This document shows, in pieces, positions 33,197-42,774 of a stretch of DNA of 53,020 nucleotides. Source of the DNA: Blastococcus sp. KM273128 (GTDB lineage: Bacteria > Actinomycetota > Actinomycetes > Mycobacteriales > Geodermatophilaceae); the NCBI RefSeq assembly GCF_021698975.1, contig NZ_SSXA01000041.1:1-53020 (forward strand), given 5' to 3'. Each line of letters opens with the position of its first letter. Within the stretch, counting starts at the first letter, position 1. Position numbers and translations under genes: made by a program. Under the pieces are notes generated by a model. It saw nothing but the letters and a program-made list of their open reading frames with translations, was not told the DNA's origin and did not search any database.

Positions 33197-34186
33197 ATGC
33201 TGTTCTTCGCGATCAGGCGGCTCGTCGGAGCCGTCTTCGTGTTGCTCGGGAGCTCGTTCCTGGTGTTCGCGCTCTGCGCGGCCAGCTTCGACCCGCTGTC
33301 GCGTTACTACACCCTCCAACCGCGTCCGCCCGAGGCGTTCTTCGACAACCTCCGCGCGGAACTGGGGCTCAACGACCACTTCTTGATCCGGTACTGGAAC
33401 TGGCTCACCGGGGTCCTCACCGGCGACTTCGGCGAGACGGTGAACGGCACGCCGGTGGCCGATCAGTTGTTCCAGCGGCTCGGCGTCACTGCCCGCCTGA
33501 TCACCGCCGCGGTCATCATCGCCGTCATCCTCGCGGTTGTCGTCGGCGTCATCGGTGCGGTTCGGCAGTACAAGCCCTCCGACTACGCCTTCACCTTCCT
33601 GGCGTACCTGCTGATCGCCCTGCCGACCTTCTGGTTCGCCGCGCTGCTGAAGGAGTTCGTCGCGGTCGGCGTCAACGACGCCTTCGACCGCCAAGTGCTG
33701 TACACCCTCGGCGAGGAGACAGCGGCGTTGGGCTTGTACGCGGACGGCTGGGAACTCTGGTCCGACCGGCTGGCTCACCTGATCCTGCCGACGATCAGCC
33801 TGGCTTTGCTCTCCTTCGCCGCCTGGAGCCGGTTCCAGCGCGCCGCCATGCTCGACGTCCTCGGGTCGGACTACATGCGCCTGGCCCGCGCCAAGGGCCT
33901 AACCTACCGGCGCACGGTCATCAAGCACGGCCTGCGCAACGCGCTCATCCCGCTCACCACAGTGGTCGCCCTGGGCATCGGCACCCTGTTCGGCGGCGCG
34001 ATCATCACCGAGCAGGTGTTCGTTTGGAACGGCATGGGGCGCTACCTGCTCGAGAGCGGGATCGGCAACAACGACATCAACGTGGTGCTCGGCTGGCTGC
34101 TGGTCAGCGCCGTGTTCGTCGTCGTCTTCAACTTGGTCGCCGACGTCCTGTACGCGGTCCTCGACCCGCGGATCAGGCTGTCGTGA
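33197..34186 (+). CDS. Peptide ABC transporter permease (DppB/OppB type)
   Basis: A 329-residue BPD_transp_1 permease with six predicted helices. The N-terminus MLFFAIRRLVGAVFVLLGSS is typical of OppB-type proteins. A long periplasmic segment (PLSRYYTLQPRPPEAFFDNL, LGLNDHFLIRYWNWLTGVL, DFGETVNGTPV) follows before the core. The cytoplasmic EAA-like loop DYMRLARAKGLTYRRTVIKHGLRNAL and the C-terminal ITEQVFVWNGMGRYLLES are clear. It pairs with the DppC-like protein encoded 26 bases downstream to form the membrane pore. The ATG at 33197 has an AAGG about 9 bases upstream; the open frame further upstream is not used because it removes the typical N-terminus. The substrate is likely peptides by family. 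Confidence 0.93.
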   Translation: MLFFAIRRLVGAVFVLLGSSFLVFALCAASFDPLSRYYTLQPRPPEAFFDNLRAELGLNDHFLIRYWNWLTGVLTGDFGETVNGTPVADQLFQRLGVTARLITAAVIIAVILAVVVGVIGAVRQYKPSDYAFTFLAYLLIALPTFWFAALLKEFVAVGVNDAFDRQVLYTLGEETAALGLYADGWELWSDRLAHLILPTISLALLSFAAWSRFQRAAMLDVLGSDYMRLARAKGLTYRRTVIKHGLRNALIPLTTVVALGIGTLFGGAIITEQVFVWNGMGRYLLESGIGNNDINVVLGWLLVSAVFVVVFNLVADVLYAVLDPRIRLS

Positions 34187-34212
34187 CGGCGCTCGGTCGA
34201 TAGGGAAACAAC

Positions 34213-35175
34213 ATGGCATCCACCAAGCCGCAGGACACGACAGGCTCCGCGGTCCCAGCCGAGCCGGGCGCACCCGCTGGCGGCGGCGTCGACCGCGAAT
34301 TCGGCATCCGGGCCCGGAGCCAGCGGCAGCAGATCGTCCGCCGCTTCCTGCACAACAAGGTCGGCATGACCGGCCTAGTGCTGCTGGCCGCCATGCTGCT
34401 GTTCGGCTTTGTAGGCCCGCTGCTCTACAGCACCGAGTACGCCTCCCAGAACCGGAACGCGCAGTCAGTCTCGCCCGGGACCGCTGGCTACCCGCTGGGC
34501 AGTGACGCCATCGGGCGCGACCTGCTGGCCGGTCTCATGCAGGGCGTGCAGCGGACCCTGCTCATCGTGGCCGTCTTCATGGTGATCGCCTTGCCGCTCG
34601 GTCTGCTGGTCGGGGCGGTCGCCGGGTATTTCGGCCGGTGGGTCGACAGCTCGCTTATGCGGCTGGTCGACCTGATCCTGACGGTGCCGCTGCTGGTCGT
34701 GCTCATCGTGGTGGCGAGCAACTTCCCCGAATTGCGCACGCCGCAGGGAGTGGGGCTCATCCTGGGGCTGTTTGGGTGGCTGGATCTCGCGCGCATCGTC
34801 CGCGGCCAGTTCCTCACCCTCCGCGAGAAGGAGTATGTTGAGGCGGCGCACGCCCTGGGTGCCTCGGACAAGCGGATCATCTTCAAGCACCTGATTCCCA
34901 ACGCGCTGGGATCCATCATCGTCTGGGTGACGCTGGCGGCGGCGACCGCGATCATCCTCGAGGCGTCACTGACCTACCTCGGCTTCGGGGTAAACCAGGC
35001 CAACGCGACCTCCCTGGGCCGGCTGGTGTCCGACGGCGTGCAGGCCGCGAGCACCCGGCCCTGGTTGTTCTACTTCCCCGGCATCGCGTTGCTCTTGATC
35101 GTCTTGGCCATCAACCTGATTGGTGACGGCATCCGCGACGCCTTCGACCCCAGCAACCGCCGCGTGCGGGCCTGA
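34213..35175 (+). CDS. Peptide ABC transporter permease (DppC/OppC type)
   Basis: A 320-residue second membrane subunit. The N-terminal ~35 residues are hydrophilic (basic [14 protein letters not shown] before the first helix), as in OppC proteins. The first helix is [20 protein letters not shown]. Then come the OppC signature [18 protein letters not shown], a run of helices ([37 protein letters not shown]), and the EAA loop [27 protein letters not shown]. The C-terminal [28 protein letters not shown] is typical. The ATG at 34213 has AGGGAAAC upstream. It is co-transcribed with the other operon members; only 11 bases separate it from the first ATPase gene. Confidence 0.94.
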   Translation: MASTKPQDTTGSAVPAEPGAPAGGGVDREFGIRARSQRQQIVRRFLHNKVGMTGLVLLAAMLLFGFVGPLLYSTEYASQNRNAQSVSPGTAGYPLGSDAIGRDLLAGLMQGVQRTLLIVAVFMVIALPLGLLVGAVAGYFGRWVDSSLMRLVDLILTVPLLVVLIVVASNFPELRTPQGVGLILGLFGWLDLARIVRGQFLTLREKEYVEAAHALGASDKRIIFKHLIPNALGSIIVWVTLAAATAIILEASLTYLGFGVNQANATSLGRLVSDGVQAASTRPWLFYFPGIALLLIVLAINLIGDGIRDAFDPSNRRVRA

Positions 35176-35186
35176 GAGGGAGAGGC

Positions 35187-36470
35187 ATGACCAGCATCGA
35201 GCCTGGCGGCCGCGGCACGTCCACGGCCGGAGCGACCTCCTACGACGTTCTCTCCTCCGGTCGGGGGGCTGCCGCCGATCCCGCCGCACGATCGTCGTCC
35301 GACCTACTGCTCGAGGTTCGCGACCTGAACGTCCGGTTCCCAACCGAGGACGGTCTGGTGCACGCCGTCCGCGGCGTGGACTACACGCTCCGTCCCGGCG
35401 AGGTGCTCGGCATCGTGGGAGAATCTGGCTCGGGCAAGTCGGTCACCTCGCTGGCCGTCATGGGCCTCCTGCCGGCATCCGCGCGGGTCACCGGCTCGGT
35501 GCGCTACAGGGGCGAGGAATTGCTCGGCCTGCGAGACAAGGACATGTCGCTCCTGCGCGGCTCGGGCATCTCCATGATCTTCCAGGACCCGATGACGTCC
35601 CTGGACCCGGTCTACAAGGTGGGCGACCAGATCGAGGAGACGCTCCGGATCCACGACCGCAACCTCTCCCGCAAGGCGGCCACCGCCCGGGCCGTGGAGC
35701 TCCTGGAGCTGGTCGGCATCCCGCAGGCCGAGGAGCGGGTGCGGGCGTATCCCCACTCGTTCTCTGGCGGCATGCGCCAGCGCGTCGTCATCGCGATCGC
35801 CATGGCGAACCAGCCGGACGTGATCATCGCCGACGAGCCCACCACCGCGCTGGACGTCACGGTGCAGGCGCAGATTCTCGAGGTGCTGGGAACGGCGCTG
35901 GAGGAGACCGGGGCCGCGATGGTGCTGATCACCCACGACCTGGGCGTGGTCGCCGGCATCGCCGACCGCGTTCTCGTCATGTACGCCGGGCGGCCGATCG
36001 AGGTCGGCGGCGTCGAGGACATTTACTACGAGCCGCGGATGCCGTACACGCTCGGGCTGCTCGGCTCCCTGCCGCGCCTGGACAGCACCACCCGCGAGCG
36101 GCTGACGCCGATCGTCGGCGCTCCGCCGTCGTTGCTGAACATGCCTCCCGGCTGCCCCTTCGCGCCGCGGTGCCCGCTTCACGTCCCCGCCTGCGACCTG
36201 GAGGAGCCTCCTCTGTTCGAGGTCGGGCCCAGCCACACCGCCGCCTGCATCCGCACGGACCTGGTCGCCGAGGCTCACGGCCATGCTGCCGAGGTCTTCG
36301 AGGCGGGTGTCACCGACACGCTGCTGGGCGACCAGGCCGCGGCTACCCCGGCCGCTGCGCACGGGGGCGACGAGCCGGCCGGCCCGCCGCCGCCCTCGCA
36401 GACCGAGCCGACGGCAGGGCGCGGCGGCGAGACCGGAACCGTCACCACCCCCCGAGGAGACCGCCCGTGA
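35187..36470 (+). CDS. Peptide ABC transporter ATPase (DppD/OppD type) with long C-terminal tail
   Basis: A 427-residue oligopeptide-type ATPase, longer than the usual ~330. The first ~35 residues and the last ~75 are low-complexity extensions. Core motifs: Walker [21 protein letters not shown]-loop [13 protein letters not shown], signature [15 protein letters not shown], Walker [17 protein letters not shown]-loop LITHDLGVV. The family C-terminal cysteine region [15 protein letters not shown] is present and in related proteins binds an Fe-S cluster. The unusual tail ([20 protein letters not shown] and similar) is of unknown use. The ATG at 35187 has GAGGGAGAGG upstream. It overlaps the next ATPase gene by 4 bases (GTGA). 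Confidence 0.93.
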   Translation: MTSIEPGGRGTSTAGATSYDVLSSGRGAAADPAARSSSDLLLEVRDLNVRFPTEDGLVHAVRGVDYTLRPGEVLGIVGESGSGKSVTSLAVMGLLPASARVTGSVRYRGEELLGLRDKDMSLLRGSGISMIFQDPMTSLDPVYKVGDQIEETLRIHDRNLSRKAATARAVELLELVGIPQAEERVRAYPHSFSGGMRQRVVIAIAMANQPDVIIADEPTTALDVTVQAQILEVLGTALEETGAAMVLITHDLGVVAGIADRVLVMYAGRPIEVGGVEDIYYEPRMPYTLGLLGSLPRLDSTTRERLTPIVGAPPSLLNMPPGCPFAPRCPLHVPACDLEEPPLFEVGPSHTAACIRTDLVAEAHGHAAEVFEAGVTDTLLGDQAAATPAAAHGGDEPAGPPPPSQTEPTAGRGGETGTVTTPRGDRP

Positions 36471-37525
36471 CCGCCCCCACGGCCGACCGCCCCCGCGCAG
36501 CCGGGCAGCAGGGGGAACCCATCCTGTCCGTGCGCGGCCTGGTCAAGCACTTCCCGATCACCGGAGGCATGCTCCGGCGCAACGTCGGCGCCGTGCGCGC
36601 CGTCGATGGAATCGACCTCGACCTCTACTCCGGCGAGGTCCTCGGACTCGTCGGAGAGTCCGGATGCGGCAAGTCCACCACCGGGCGCGCCATCCTCAAC
36701 CTCCAGCCGGCCACGAGCGGCTCGGTGGTCTTCCAGGGCAAGGAGATCGTCGGGCTTGGCCGCAAGAAGATGCGCCCGCTGCGCCGGGACATCCAGATCG
36801 TGTTCCAGGACCCGTACGCTTCGCTCAGCCCCCGCCTGCCGGTGTTCGACATCATCGCCGAGCCGCTGCTCATCCATGGCGTGGTCACGGGCGAGGCCGC
36901 CGTCCGGGAGCGGGTCGAGGAACTGGTGCGGCTCGTCGGGCTGAATCCCGAGCACACCAACCGGTACCCGGCCGATTTCTCCGGCGGCCAGCGCCAGCGC
37001 ATCGGCATCGCGCGCGCCCTGGCCCTCGAACCTAAGGTGCTGGTGCTCGACGAACCGGTGAGCGCTCTGGACGTCTCGATTCAGGCCGGCGTCATCAACC
37101 TGCTCGAGGACCTGAAGGACCGGCTGCAGCTGTCCTATCTCTTCATCGCCCACGACCTGTCGGTCGTCCGGCACATCTCCGACCGGGTCGCGGTCATGTA
37201 TCTGGGCCGGATCGTCGAGATCGCCGAGCGTGACGAGCTCTTCGAGCGGCCTGTCCACCCGTACACGCAGGCGCTGCTTTCAGCGATCCCGCTCCCCGAC
37301 CCCCGCCGGGAGCGGGCGCGACAGCGCATCATCATCTCCGGCGACGTCCCCAGTCCGGCCAACCCCCCGTCGGGATGCCACTTCCGGACGCGGTGCCAGA
37401 AGTTCGCCAGCGAACTCTCCGACACCCAGCGCCAGACGTGCATCGACGTGGACCCGGCCTTGGCGGACCGGGGCGCCGGACACCTGAACGCCTGCCACTA
37501 CGCCGAGGCCCGCCGGGTTCTGTGA
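36467..37525 (+). CDS. Peptide ABC transporter ATPase (DppF/OppF type)
   Basis: A 352-residue second ATPase, completing the OppABCDF-like set. Motifs: [20 protein letters not shown], Walker [22 protein letters not shown]-loop [16 protein letters not shown], signature [19 protein letters not shown], Walker [18 protein letters not shown]-loop [15 protein letters not shown]. The oligopeptide-family C-terminal region is there ([16 protein letters not shown]). The GTG at 36467 overlaps the first ATPase stop as GTGA. It is the last gene of the five-gene operon. The 118-base gap to mshB is GC-rich and shows no hairpin I would call with confidence. An open frame reaching far upstream is only the shadow of the first ATPase. 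Confidence 0.94.
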   Translation: MTAPTADRPRAAGQQGEPILSVRGLVKHFPITGGMLRRNVGAVRAVDGIDLDLYSGEVLGLVGESGCGKSTTGRAILNLQPATSGSVVFQGKEIVGLGRKKMRPLRRDIQIVFQDPYASLSPRLPVFDIIAEPLLIHGVVTGEAAVRERVEELVRLVGLNPEHTNRYPADFSGGQRQRIGIARALALEPKVLVLDEPVSALDVSIQAGVINLLEDLKDRLQLSYLFIAHDLSVVRHISDRVAVMYLGRIVEIAERDELFERPVHPYTQALLSAIPLPDPRRERARQRIIISGDVPSPANPPSGCHFRTRCQKFASELSDTQRQTCIDVDPALADRGAGHLNACHYAEARRVL

Positions 37526-37643
37526 CTTCGCGGTCGTCCGGGCGGCAGTGCGACCGGCGTGGTCCCGGCGCGCCCGCCCCACCGTGCGCGGCGGGCCCCG
37601 GCCCCGCTCGCGCCGCGCGCCGCCTCAGGGAGAATGGGCGACC

Positions 37644-38537
37644 GTGACCGCCGATCGACGCCTGCTCCTCGTCCACGCGCACCCCGACGACGAGACGATC
37701 GGCAACGGGGCCACGATGGCGCGCTACGTCGCCGAGGGCGTCGGCGTCACCCTGCTCACCTGCACGCTGGGCGAGGAGGGCGAGATCCTGGTCCCCGAGC
37801 TCGCCCAGCTCGCCGCCGACCAGGCCGACCAGCTCGGCGGCTACCGCGTCTGGGAGCTGCGCGGGGCGATGGCGGCCCTCGGCGTCGAGGACTTCCGCTT
37901 CCTCGGCGGGGCCGGGCGCTACCGCGACTCCGGGATGATGGGCACCCCGGCGAACGAGCACCCGCGCGCCTTCTGGAACGCCGACCTCGACGAGGCGGTG
38001 GCGCACGCCGTCGCCGTCGTCCGGGAGGTCCGCCCGCAGGTCGTCGTCACCTACGACGAGTTCGGCGGCTACGGCCACCCCGACCACATCCAGGCGCACC
38101 GGGTGGCGATGCGGGCGGTGGAGGCCGCGGCGGACCCGGGCTACCGCCCCGACCTCGGCGCCGCCTGGCAGGTGGCGAAGGTCTACTGGAACGCGATGCC
38201 CCGATCGGTGGTGCGCGAGGGCATCGAGGCCATGGCGGCCCTCGGCGAGGCATCCCCGTTCGAGGGGCTGGGCGAGGTCGACGACATCCCCTTCGTGGTG
38301 CCCGACGAGGTGGTTTCCTGCGCGGTGGACGCCCGGGCCTACGCCGGGCGCAAGGACGCCGCCATGCGCGCCCACCCCACCCAGATCACCGTCGACGGCC
38401 CGTTCTTCGCGCTGTCGAACAACCTCGGCCAGGAGGTGCTCGGCGTCGAGTACTACCGCCTGGTCGCGGGCGAGCGCGGCCCGGCCGCCGGGCCCGACGG
38501 CCGGGAGGACGACCTCTTCGCCGGTCTCGAGGGGTGA
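37644..38537 (+). CDS. mshB: N-acetyl-1-D-myo-inositol-2-amino-2-deoxy-alpha-D-glucopyranoside deacetylase
   Basis: MshB (297 residues) removes the acetyl group from GlcNAc-Ins in mycothiol synthesis; mycothiol is the main actinobacterial low-molecular-weight thiol. It has the zinc-binding LmbE/PIG-L motif AHPDDE (12-17; H13, D15/D16) and GYGHPDH (H145, H148), plus the MshB-typical [29 protein letters not shown] and AMRAHPTQI. Length and position next to a small membrane protein match the usual actinobacterial arrangement. The GTG at 37644 has GGGAGA upstream (also GAGAAT 8 bases away, a possible -10). It shares the GTGA overlap with the following small gene. It links to the thiol theme of the sulfur cluster, although it is not adjacent to it. 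Confidence 0.95.
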   Translation: MTADRRLLLVHAHPDDETIGNGATMARYVAEGVGVTLLTCTLGEEGEILVPELAQLAADQADQLGGYRVWELRGAMAALGVEDFRFLGGAGRYRDSGMMGTPANEHPRAFWNADLDEAVAHAVAVVREVRPQVVVTYDEFGGYGHPDHIQAHRVAMRAVEAAADPGYRPDLGAAWQVAKVYWNAMPRSVVREGIEAMAALGEASPFEGLGEVDDIPFVVPDEVVSCAVDARAYAGRKDAAMRAHPTQITVDGPFFALSNNLGQEVLGVEYYRLVAGERGPAAGPDGREDDLFAGLEG

Positions 38538-38962
38538 GGCGCCGCGGGCCGGTCACGGTGGGCCTGGGCGTCGCCGCCGTCCTCGTCGCCGGGTGGCTGG
38601 CCGTCGTCGAGGTGCTCTGGCTGCCGCTGCGGGTCGGGGGCGTGCTGGTGCCGGTCTCGGTGGTGGCCGCGGTGGCCGGCAACCTGCTGCTGGTGTCGGC
38701 CGCGCTCCGGCTCAGCGGCTCCAAGGTGGTCGCCGCCCTCCCGGCGGTCACCTGGCTGGCCGTCGCGGTCGCGGCCATGGTGCAGCGCCCCGAGGGTGAC
38801 CTGCTGCTGGTCTCCGGGGGTCCGCTCGGCCTGGTGAGCACCGCGTTCCTGCTGCTGGGGGTGCTGGCCGCGGCGCTGGCCCTGGGGCTGGCGTTGGGCA
38901 CCCCCACCCGCCGGGTCAGCCCCGCGGGGCCCACCGGTAGTGGTAGCGGTGGTGCTCGGTGA
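38534..38962 (+). CDS. Small membrane protein downstream of mshB (DUF6113-like)
   Basis: A 142-residue protein with four hydrophobic helices: [57 protein letters not shown] and [20 protein letters not shown]. It begins at GTG 38534, overlapping the mshB stop as GTGA, so the two should be translated together. A small four-helix membrane protein after mshB is a conserved arrangement in many Actinobacteria, annotated DUF6113; I call this only by position and shape. Its last 47 bases overlap the 3' end of the convergent GNAT gene, an unusually long tail-to-tail overlap. No function is known. Confidence 0.75.
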   Translation: MRRRGPVTVGLGVAAVLVAGWLAVVEVLWLPLRVGGVLVPVSVVAAVAGNLLLVSAALRLSGSKVVAALPAVTWLAVAVAAMVQRPEGDLLLVSGGPLGLVSTAFLLLGVLAAALALGLALGTPTRRVSPAGPTGSGSGGAR

Positions 38963-39680
38963 ACCCCATCCGGGCGTAGAGGGTCAGCGCCGGGGCGTTG
39001 GACGCGGTCACCTGCAGCAGGCAGGACGTCGCCCCGCGGGCGCGGCCCTCGGTGGCCAGCGCCGCCATCACCGCCGTCGCCAGGCCGCGCCGCCGGTAGC
39101 GCTCGTCGACGGTCACCGCGCTGACCACGAGCCAGCCGTCGTCGACGACGCCGCGCGCCACCGCGGCCGGCCGGTCGGCCGCGGGGTCGGGCCGGACGGA
39201 GGCGAACAGCGGTCGCTCGGCGTTGCGGAGGACCGCTGCCGCGGTGGCGGGCAGCGGCGCGCCGCGGTGCCGGTAGCCGGCCAGCCACACCTCGTCGGGG
39301 GCGTCGTCGAGCAGCACCGGGACGCCGGCGCCGGGCCAGGGACCGGCCGGCCCGACGAGCACCAGGACGTCCTCGTCGCGGGTCCACCCCGCGGCGGCGA
39401 ACGCGGCGTCGACCTCCTCGCCCCCGGGGACCGGGACGGCGGCGCACGCGCGCAGCCCCCGGTCGGCGTACCAGCCGGTCACGCCGACGACCGCCGAGCG
39501 CAGGTCCTCCGGCGGGTCTCCGGTGACCAGCACCGAGTTCGCCCGGCCGGTGAAGCCGCCGCCGGCGCGCAGCAGCCAGTCGCCGTAGGGCTCCTCCTCC
39601 AGCCCCCGCCAGGTGCGGGCGGCGAGGCGCTCCAGCTCGGCGACCCGGGTCGGGGCTGCGGTGGTCACGGCGACGATCAT
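38916..39680 (-). CDS. GNAT N-acetyltransferase (CG3035/Rv0428c-like)
   Basis: A 254-residue two-part acetyltransferase. The N-terminal part (RVAELERLAARTWRGLEEEP, then GGGFTGRANSVLVTGDP) fits the subfamily represented by corynebacterial cg3035 and mycobacterial Rv0428c, some of which have been reported as N-acetylglutamate synthases. The C-terminal part is a GNAT fold with the acetyl-CoA motif YRRRGLATAVMAALATEGRA followed by [22 protein letters not shown]. The substrate here is not shown; arginine biosynthesis genes are not nearby. The ATG at 39680 is the best start, with GTG 39668 as an alternative. It overlaps the mshB partner gene by 47 bases at its 3' end. The 36-base gap to the upstream GGDEF-EAL gene suggests they may be co-transcribed. 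Confidence 0.8.
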   Translation of the reverse strand: MIVAVTTAAPTRVAELERLAARTWRGLEEEPYGDWLLRAGGGFTGRANSVLVTGDPPEDLRSAVVGVTGWYADRGLRACAAVPVPGGEEVDAAFAAAGWTRDEDVLVLVGPAGPWPGAGVPVLLDDAPDEVWLAGYRHRGAPLPATAAAVLRNAERPLFASVRPDPAADRPAAVARGVVDDGWLVVSAVTVDERYRRRGLATAVMAALATEGRARGATSCLLQVTASNAPALTLYARMGFTEHHRYHYRWAPRG

Positions 39681-39716
39681 GGCGGGCCGCGCCGCCGGGA
39701 GCGGAGGCGCCCCTGC

Positions 39717-42563
39717 TCAGCCCCGCCGCGGGGCGGCCGCGGGCAGCGGGCGGGCGTTCAGCCAGCCCAGCACCCGTTCGGCGGGCATGGGCCGGGAGAT
39801 GTGGTAGCCCTGCGCGACGTCGCAGCCCCACTCGCGCAGCGCGACGAGGGCGTCGGCGTCCTCGACGCCCTCGACCACCATGCCCATCCCGAGGTCGCGG
39901 CTCAGCTGCAGGGTGCTGCGCACGATCGCCGCCGCCCGCGGGTCGGAGGTCAGGTGGGTGACGAAGCTGCGGTCGAGCTTCAGCTCGTCCACCGGCAGCG
40001 CGCGCAGGTACGACAGCGACGAGTACCCGGTGCCGTAGTCGTCCACCGACAGCCGCACACCCAGCCGCCGCAGCCCGGCCATCACCTGCTGGCTGCGGGC
40101 GGCGTCGGCCATCAGGACGTCCTCGGTGATCTCGAGGACCAGCGCGCCGGCCGGCACCGAGCAGGCCTCCAGCAGCATCTGCACCTGCTCGGGCAGCGCG
40201 ACGTCCTGCAGGTTGGACACCGACAGGTTCACCGCGACCGACAGGTCGTGCCCCTGGGTGCGCCAGGTGCGCAGGTCCCGCAGGGCGTGCTCGAGCACCC
40301 GAAGCGCCAGCCGGCGCATGAGCCCGGCCTGCTCGGCCAGCGGCAGGAAGACGTCGGGGTAGAGCAGGCCCCGGTCGGGGTGGTCCCAGCGGACCAGCGC
40401 CTCGAGGCCGGCGACGGTCCCGGTGCGCAGGTCCAGCTGCGGCTGGTAGTGGTTGACGAGCTCGTCGCCGTCGAGGGCCGAGCGGAGCTGCTCCAGCGTC
40501 TGCAGCCGGTCGCGGGTGGCCGGGGTGCCGTCGGGCGCCCACACGTCGTAGCCCAGGCGCCCGCGCTTCGCCGCGTACATCGCCGAGTCCGCGCGGGCCA
40601 GCAGCAGCGAGCGGTCGCGGCCGTGCTCGGGGCAGAGGGCGATGCCGATGCTGGCGTCCACGTGCAGCGACATGCCGGCCAGGACGAACGCTTCGCGCAG
40701 CGCGGTGCCCAGCCCGTCGGCGACCTCGCGCGCCCGGTCGGCGTCGGCGTCGGGCAGCAGGACGGCGAACTCGTCCCCGCCCATGCGGGCCAGCAGGTCG
40801 CCGGGCCGCAGCGCGCGCTGCAGGCGGGGGCCGACCAGGCAGAGCAGGTCGTCGCCGACGCTGTGCCCGAAGCTGTCGTTGATCTCCTTGAACCGGTCGA
40901 GGTCGACCATCAGCAGCGCGAACCGCCGGTCGCGGTCGCCGCGGGCGGTCTGCTCCACCGTCTCGATGAACTTCCGGCGGTTGGGCAGGCCGGTCAGCGG
41001 GTCGTGGTGCGCCTCCGCCGCCAGCTGGGCCAGGCGCTCCTGCTCCGCTGCGCGCAGCTCGGCGTTCTCCACGACCAGGGCGCCCTCCAGGGTGACCTGC
41101 CGGACGGCGTCGCGCTCCGAGGGGCTCCAGCTGCGGGCGGTGCCGACCGATCCTGTGACCACCAGCCCCAGCAGCCGGTCGCGGGACATGAGCGGCACGC
41201 TGATGTAGGAGCTCAGACCCAGGGCCCGCACCAGCTCGGGGTCGAGCAGGTCGGTGGCGGTGGCGTCCTCGACGAAGACGGGGGTCCGCTCCGCCGTCGC
41301 CAGCCGCCACAGGGGGACGGCGGACGCCGGCTGGCCGACCAGCCGGGCCTGCACGACCTGCTTGTGCTCGTCCGGCCAGCCGACGTGCCGCACCTCGGAG
41401 ATGCGGTCGTCGGCGTCGACCAGGTAGGCGGCGCTGCGCTCGGTGCCGGCCAGCCGCTGGACGGCCAGGGCCAGCACCTCCGCGGCGGCCGCGGCGCCGG
41501 TGACCGCCGAGCCGTCGACGAGCAGCTGCCGGACGACGCGGGCGGTGGTGAGCGAGGCCGCCCGCGCCTGGCTGGTGCGCGCCTGCTCGATGACGCCCCC
41601 GAGGTGCGCGCCGGCGGCGGCGGCCAGCCGGCGGACGTCCTCGGAGAACGGCCGCACCTGCGTGCTGTCCAGGGTGAGGACGCCGGCCAGCTCGGGGGTG
41701 CGACCCAGCGGGACGGCGAGCGCGGAGGCGATCTGGAAGGAGTCGACCCACCAGCCCGACACGAGATCGGAGTCGCGATCGGCGGTGAGCGGGGCCCCGG
41801 TGCGCAGCACCGTCTCGGCGAGCTGCAGGGGCACCGGCGCGGAGCGGAACTGCCGCCAGGTGGCGAGGTCGCGCCGGCCGTCGGCGTAAGCGGCCATGCG
41901 GGGGACCAGGCGGCCGTCCTCGAGCAGGAAGACGCAGGCGCGCTCCACCTCCCCCAGCTCGGCCAGCTGGCGGCAGGCCGCGCCGAGCAGGTGGTCCATC
42001 GACTGGGCCTGCGCGGCGGACTCGATCAGCGTGAGCAGGACGCCGGCCTGCTCCAGGCGGCGCTGCTCGGCGCGCCGTGCCCACGCCCCGGCCAGCGCGA
42101 CGGCGATGCGGGGGGCTGCCTGGCGCAGCAGGTGGGGGGCCGCGGCGGCGGCGGGCTCGACGGTCAGGACGCCCACGACCTGCCCGTCGAGCAGCAGCGG
42201 CTCGCCGTGGCCCGAGCGGAGGCCGACCTCGGCGAGCTGGCGGTCCTCGGCGCGGCGTCCGTCGGCGTGGGCGACGACGGCCCGGCGGCCGGTGACGACG
42301 GCGGAGAGGAAGGGGGAGTCGCGCAGGAGGGCAGGGGTCCGCAGGGCCGGGTGCAGGGGCAGCGGGTCCCGGGTGGCGGCGGTGGACTGCCGGAACGGGA
42401 CGACGAGCTCGGTGGTCGCCTCGTGCACCCACACCGACACGCGGGTGGCCCCGGAGGACGCGCGCAGCCGCCCCAGCAGGTGGACAAGGGCGGCGTGGGC
42501 GTCGTAGGGCGACGCCGGCGGCTCGAACCGCGGCGCTGCCTCGTCCTGCGTCGTCCCGGGCAC
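39717..42563 (-). CDS. GAF-GGDEF-EAL c-di-GMP enzyme
   Basis: A 948-residue cytoplasmic signalling protein without membrane helices. Three GAF-like sensor regions can be read: ~20-160 (ATRVSVWVHEATTELVVPF), ~175-330 (MDHLLGAACRQLAELGEVER) and ~350-510 (SAAYLVDADDRISEVR with SSYISVPLMSRDRLLGLVV). A GGDEF domain follows with DRFKEINDSFGH and GGDEF at 595-599; RPGD five residues before it keeps the RxxD I-site. The EAL domain has EALVR (721-725), NLSVSNL, EITED, DDYGTGYSSL, ELKLDRSF, VEGVED and QGYHISRPMP. All catalytic residues are present for both synthesis and breakdown of c-di-GMP. The GTG at 42563 lacks a clear SD; the next in-frame starts are further in. It lies between genes (mshB-GNAT and fdxA-dapC) that are often close in relatives. 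Confidence 0.93.
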   Translation of the reverse strand: MPGTTQDEAAPRFEPPASPYDAHAALVHLLGRLRASSGATRVSVWVHEATTELVVPFRQSTAATRDPLPLHPALRTPALLRDSPFLSAVVTGRRAVVAHADGRRAEDRQLAEVGLRSGHGEPLLLDGQVVGVLTVEPAAAAAPHLLRQAAPRIAVALAGAWARRAEQRRLEQAGVLLTLIESAAQAQSMDHLLGAACRQLAELGEVERACVFLLEDGRLVPRMAAYADGRRDLATWRQFRSAPVPLQLAETVLRTGAPLTADRDSDLVSGWWVDSFQIASALAVPLGRTPELAGVLTLDSTQVRPFSEDVRRLAAAAGAHLGGVIEQARTSQARAASLTTARVVRQLLVDGSAVTGAAAAAEVLALAVQRLAGTERSAAYLVDADDRISEVRHVGWPDEHKQVVQARLVGQPASAVPLWRLATAERTPVFVEDATATDLLDPELVRALGLSSYISVPLMSRDRLLGLVVTGSVGTARSWSPSERDAVRQVTLEGALVVENAELRAAEQERLAQLAAEAHHDPLTGLPNRRKFIETVEQTARGDRDRRFALLMVDLDRFKEINDSFGHSVGDDLLCLVGPRLQRALRPGDLLARMGGDEFAVLLPDADADRAREVADGLGTALREAFVLAGMSLHVDASIGIALCPEHGRDRSLLLARADSAMYAAKRGRLGYDVWAPDGTPATRDRLQTLEQLRSALDGDELVNHYQPQLDLRTGTVAGLEALVRWDHPDRGLLYPDVFLPLAEQAGLMRRLALRVLEHALRDLRTWRTQGHDLSVAVNLSVSNLQDVALPEQVQMLLEACSVPAGALVLEITEDVLMADAARSQQVMAGLRRLGVRLSVDDYGTGYSSLSYLRALPVDELKLDRSFVTHLTSDPRAAAIVRSTLQLSRDLGMGMVVEGVEDADALVALREWGCDVAQGYHISRPMPAERVLGWLNARPLPAAAPRRG

Positions 42564-42701
42564 GAGGTCGAGATCGGCGGCCCCGCCCGGTGCTTGAGCC
42601 CTGGTGGGCGCTCACCCCCCGATGGGGGGCCTCCGCCGGCGGCTGCCCCGGGCGGGGGAGCCCCTCGGGTGGCCCGTGGCACGGTGACCGGCGCCGGAGG
42701 T

Positions 42702-42707
42702 GATACT
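42702..42707 (+). promoter_or_regulatory. Possible -10 of fdxA-dapC
   Basis: GATACT about 68 bases before the fdxA start, in the 211-base divergent region 42564-42774. A CCCCCC-GAT-GGGGGG hairpin lies at 42615-42629. The -35 is unclear, and nothing else is seen in this gap. Confidence 0.25.
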
Positions 42708-42774
42708 AGGGAGGCATCTGGCGCGACCGGCCCCGGCCGGCGCGCCGCCCGAGCGTCCCCGGGAGGGAAACCCC

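Noticed and set aside
38386..42615. Very long minus-strand open frame (about 1400 codons)
   Set aside because: It overlaps the GAF-GGDEF-EAL gene in another frame and mshB and GNAT on either strand; Arg/Pro/Ala-rich, no domain.
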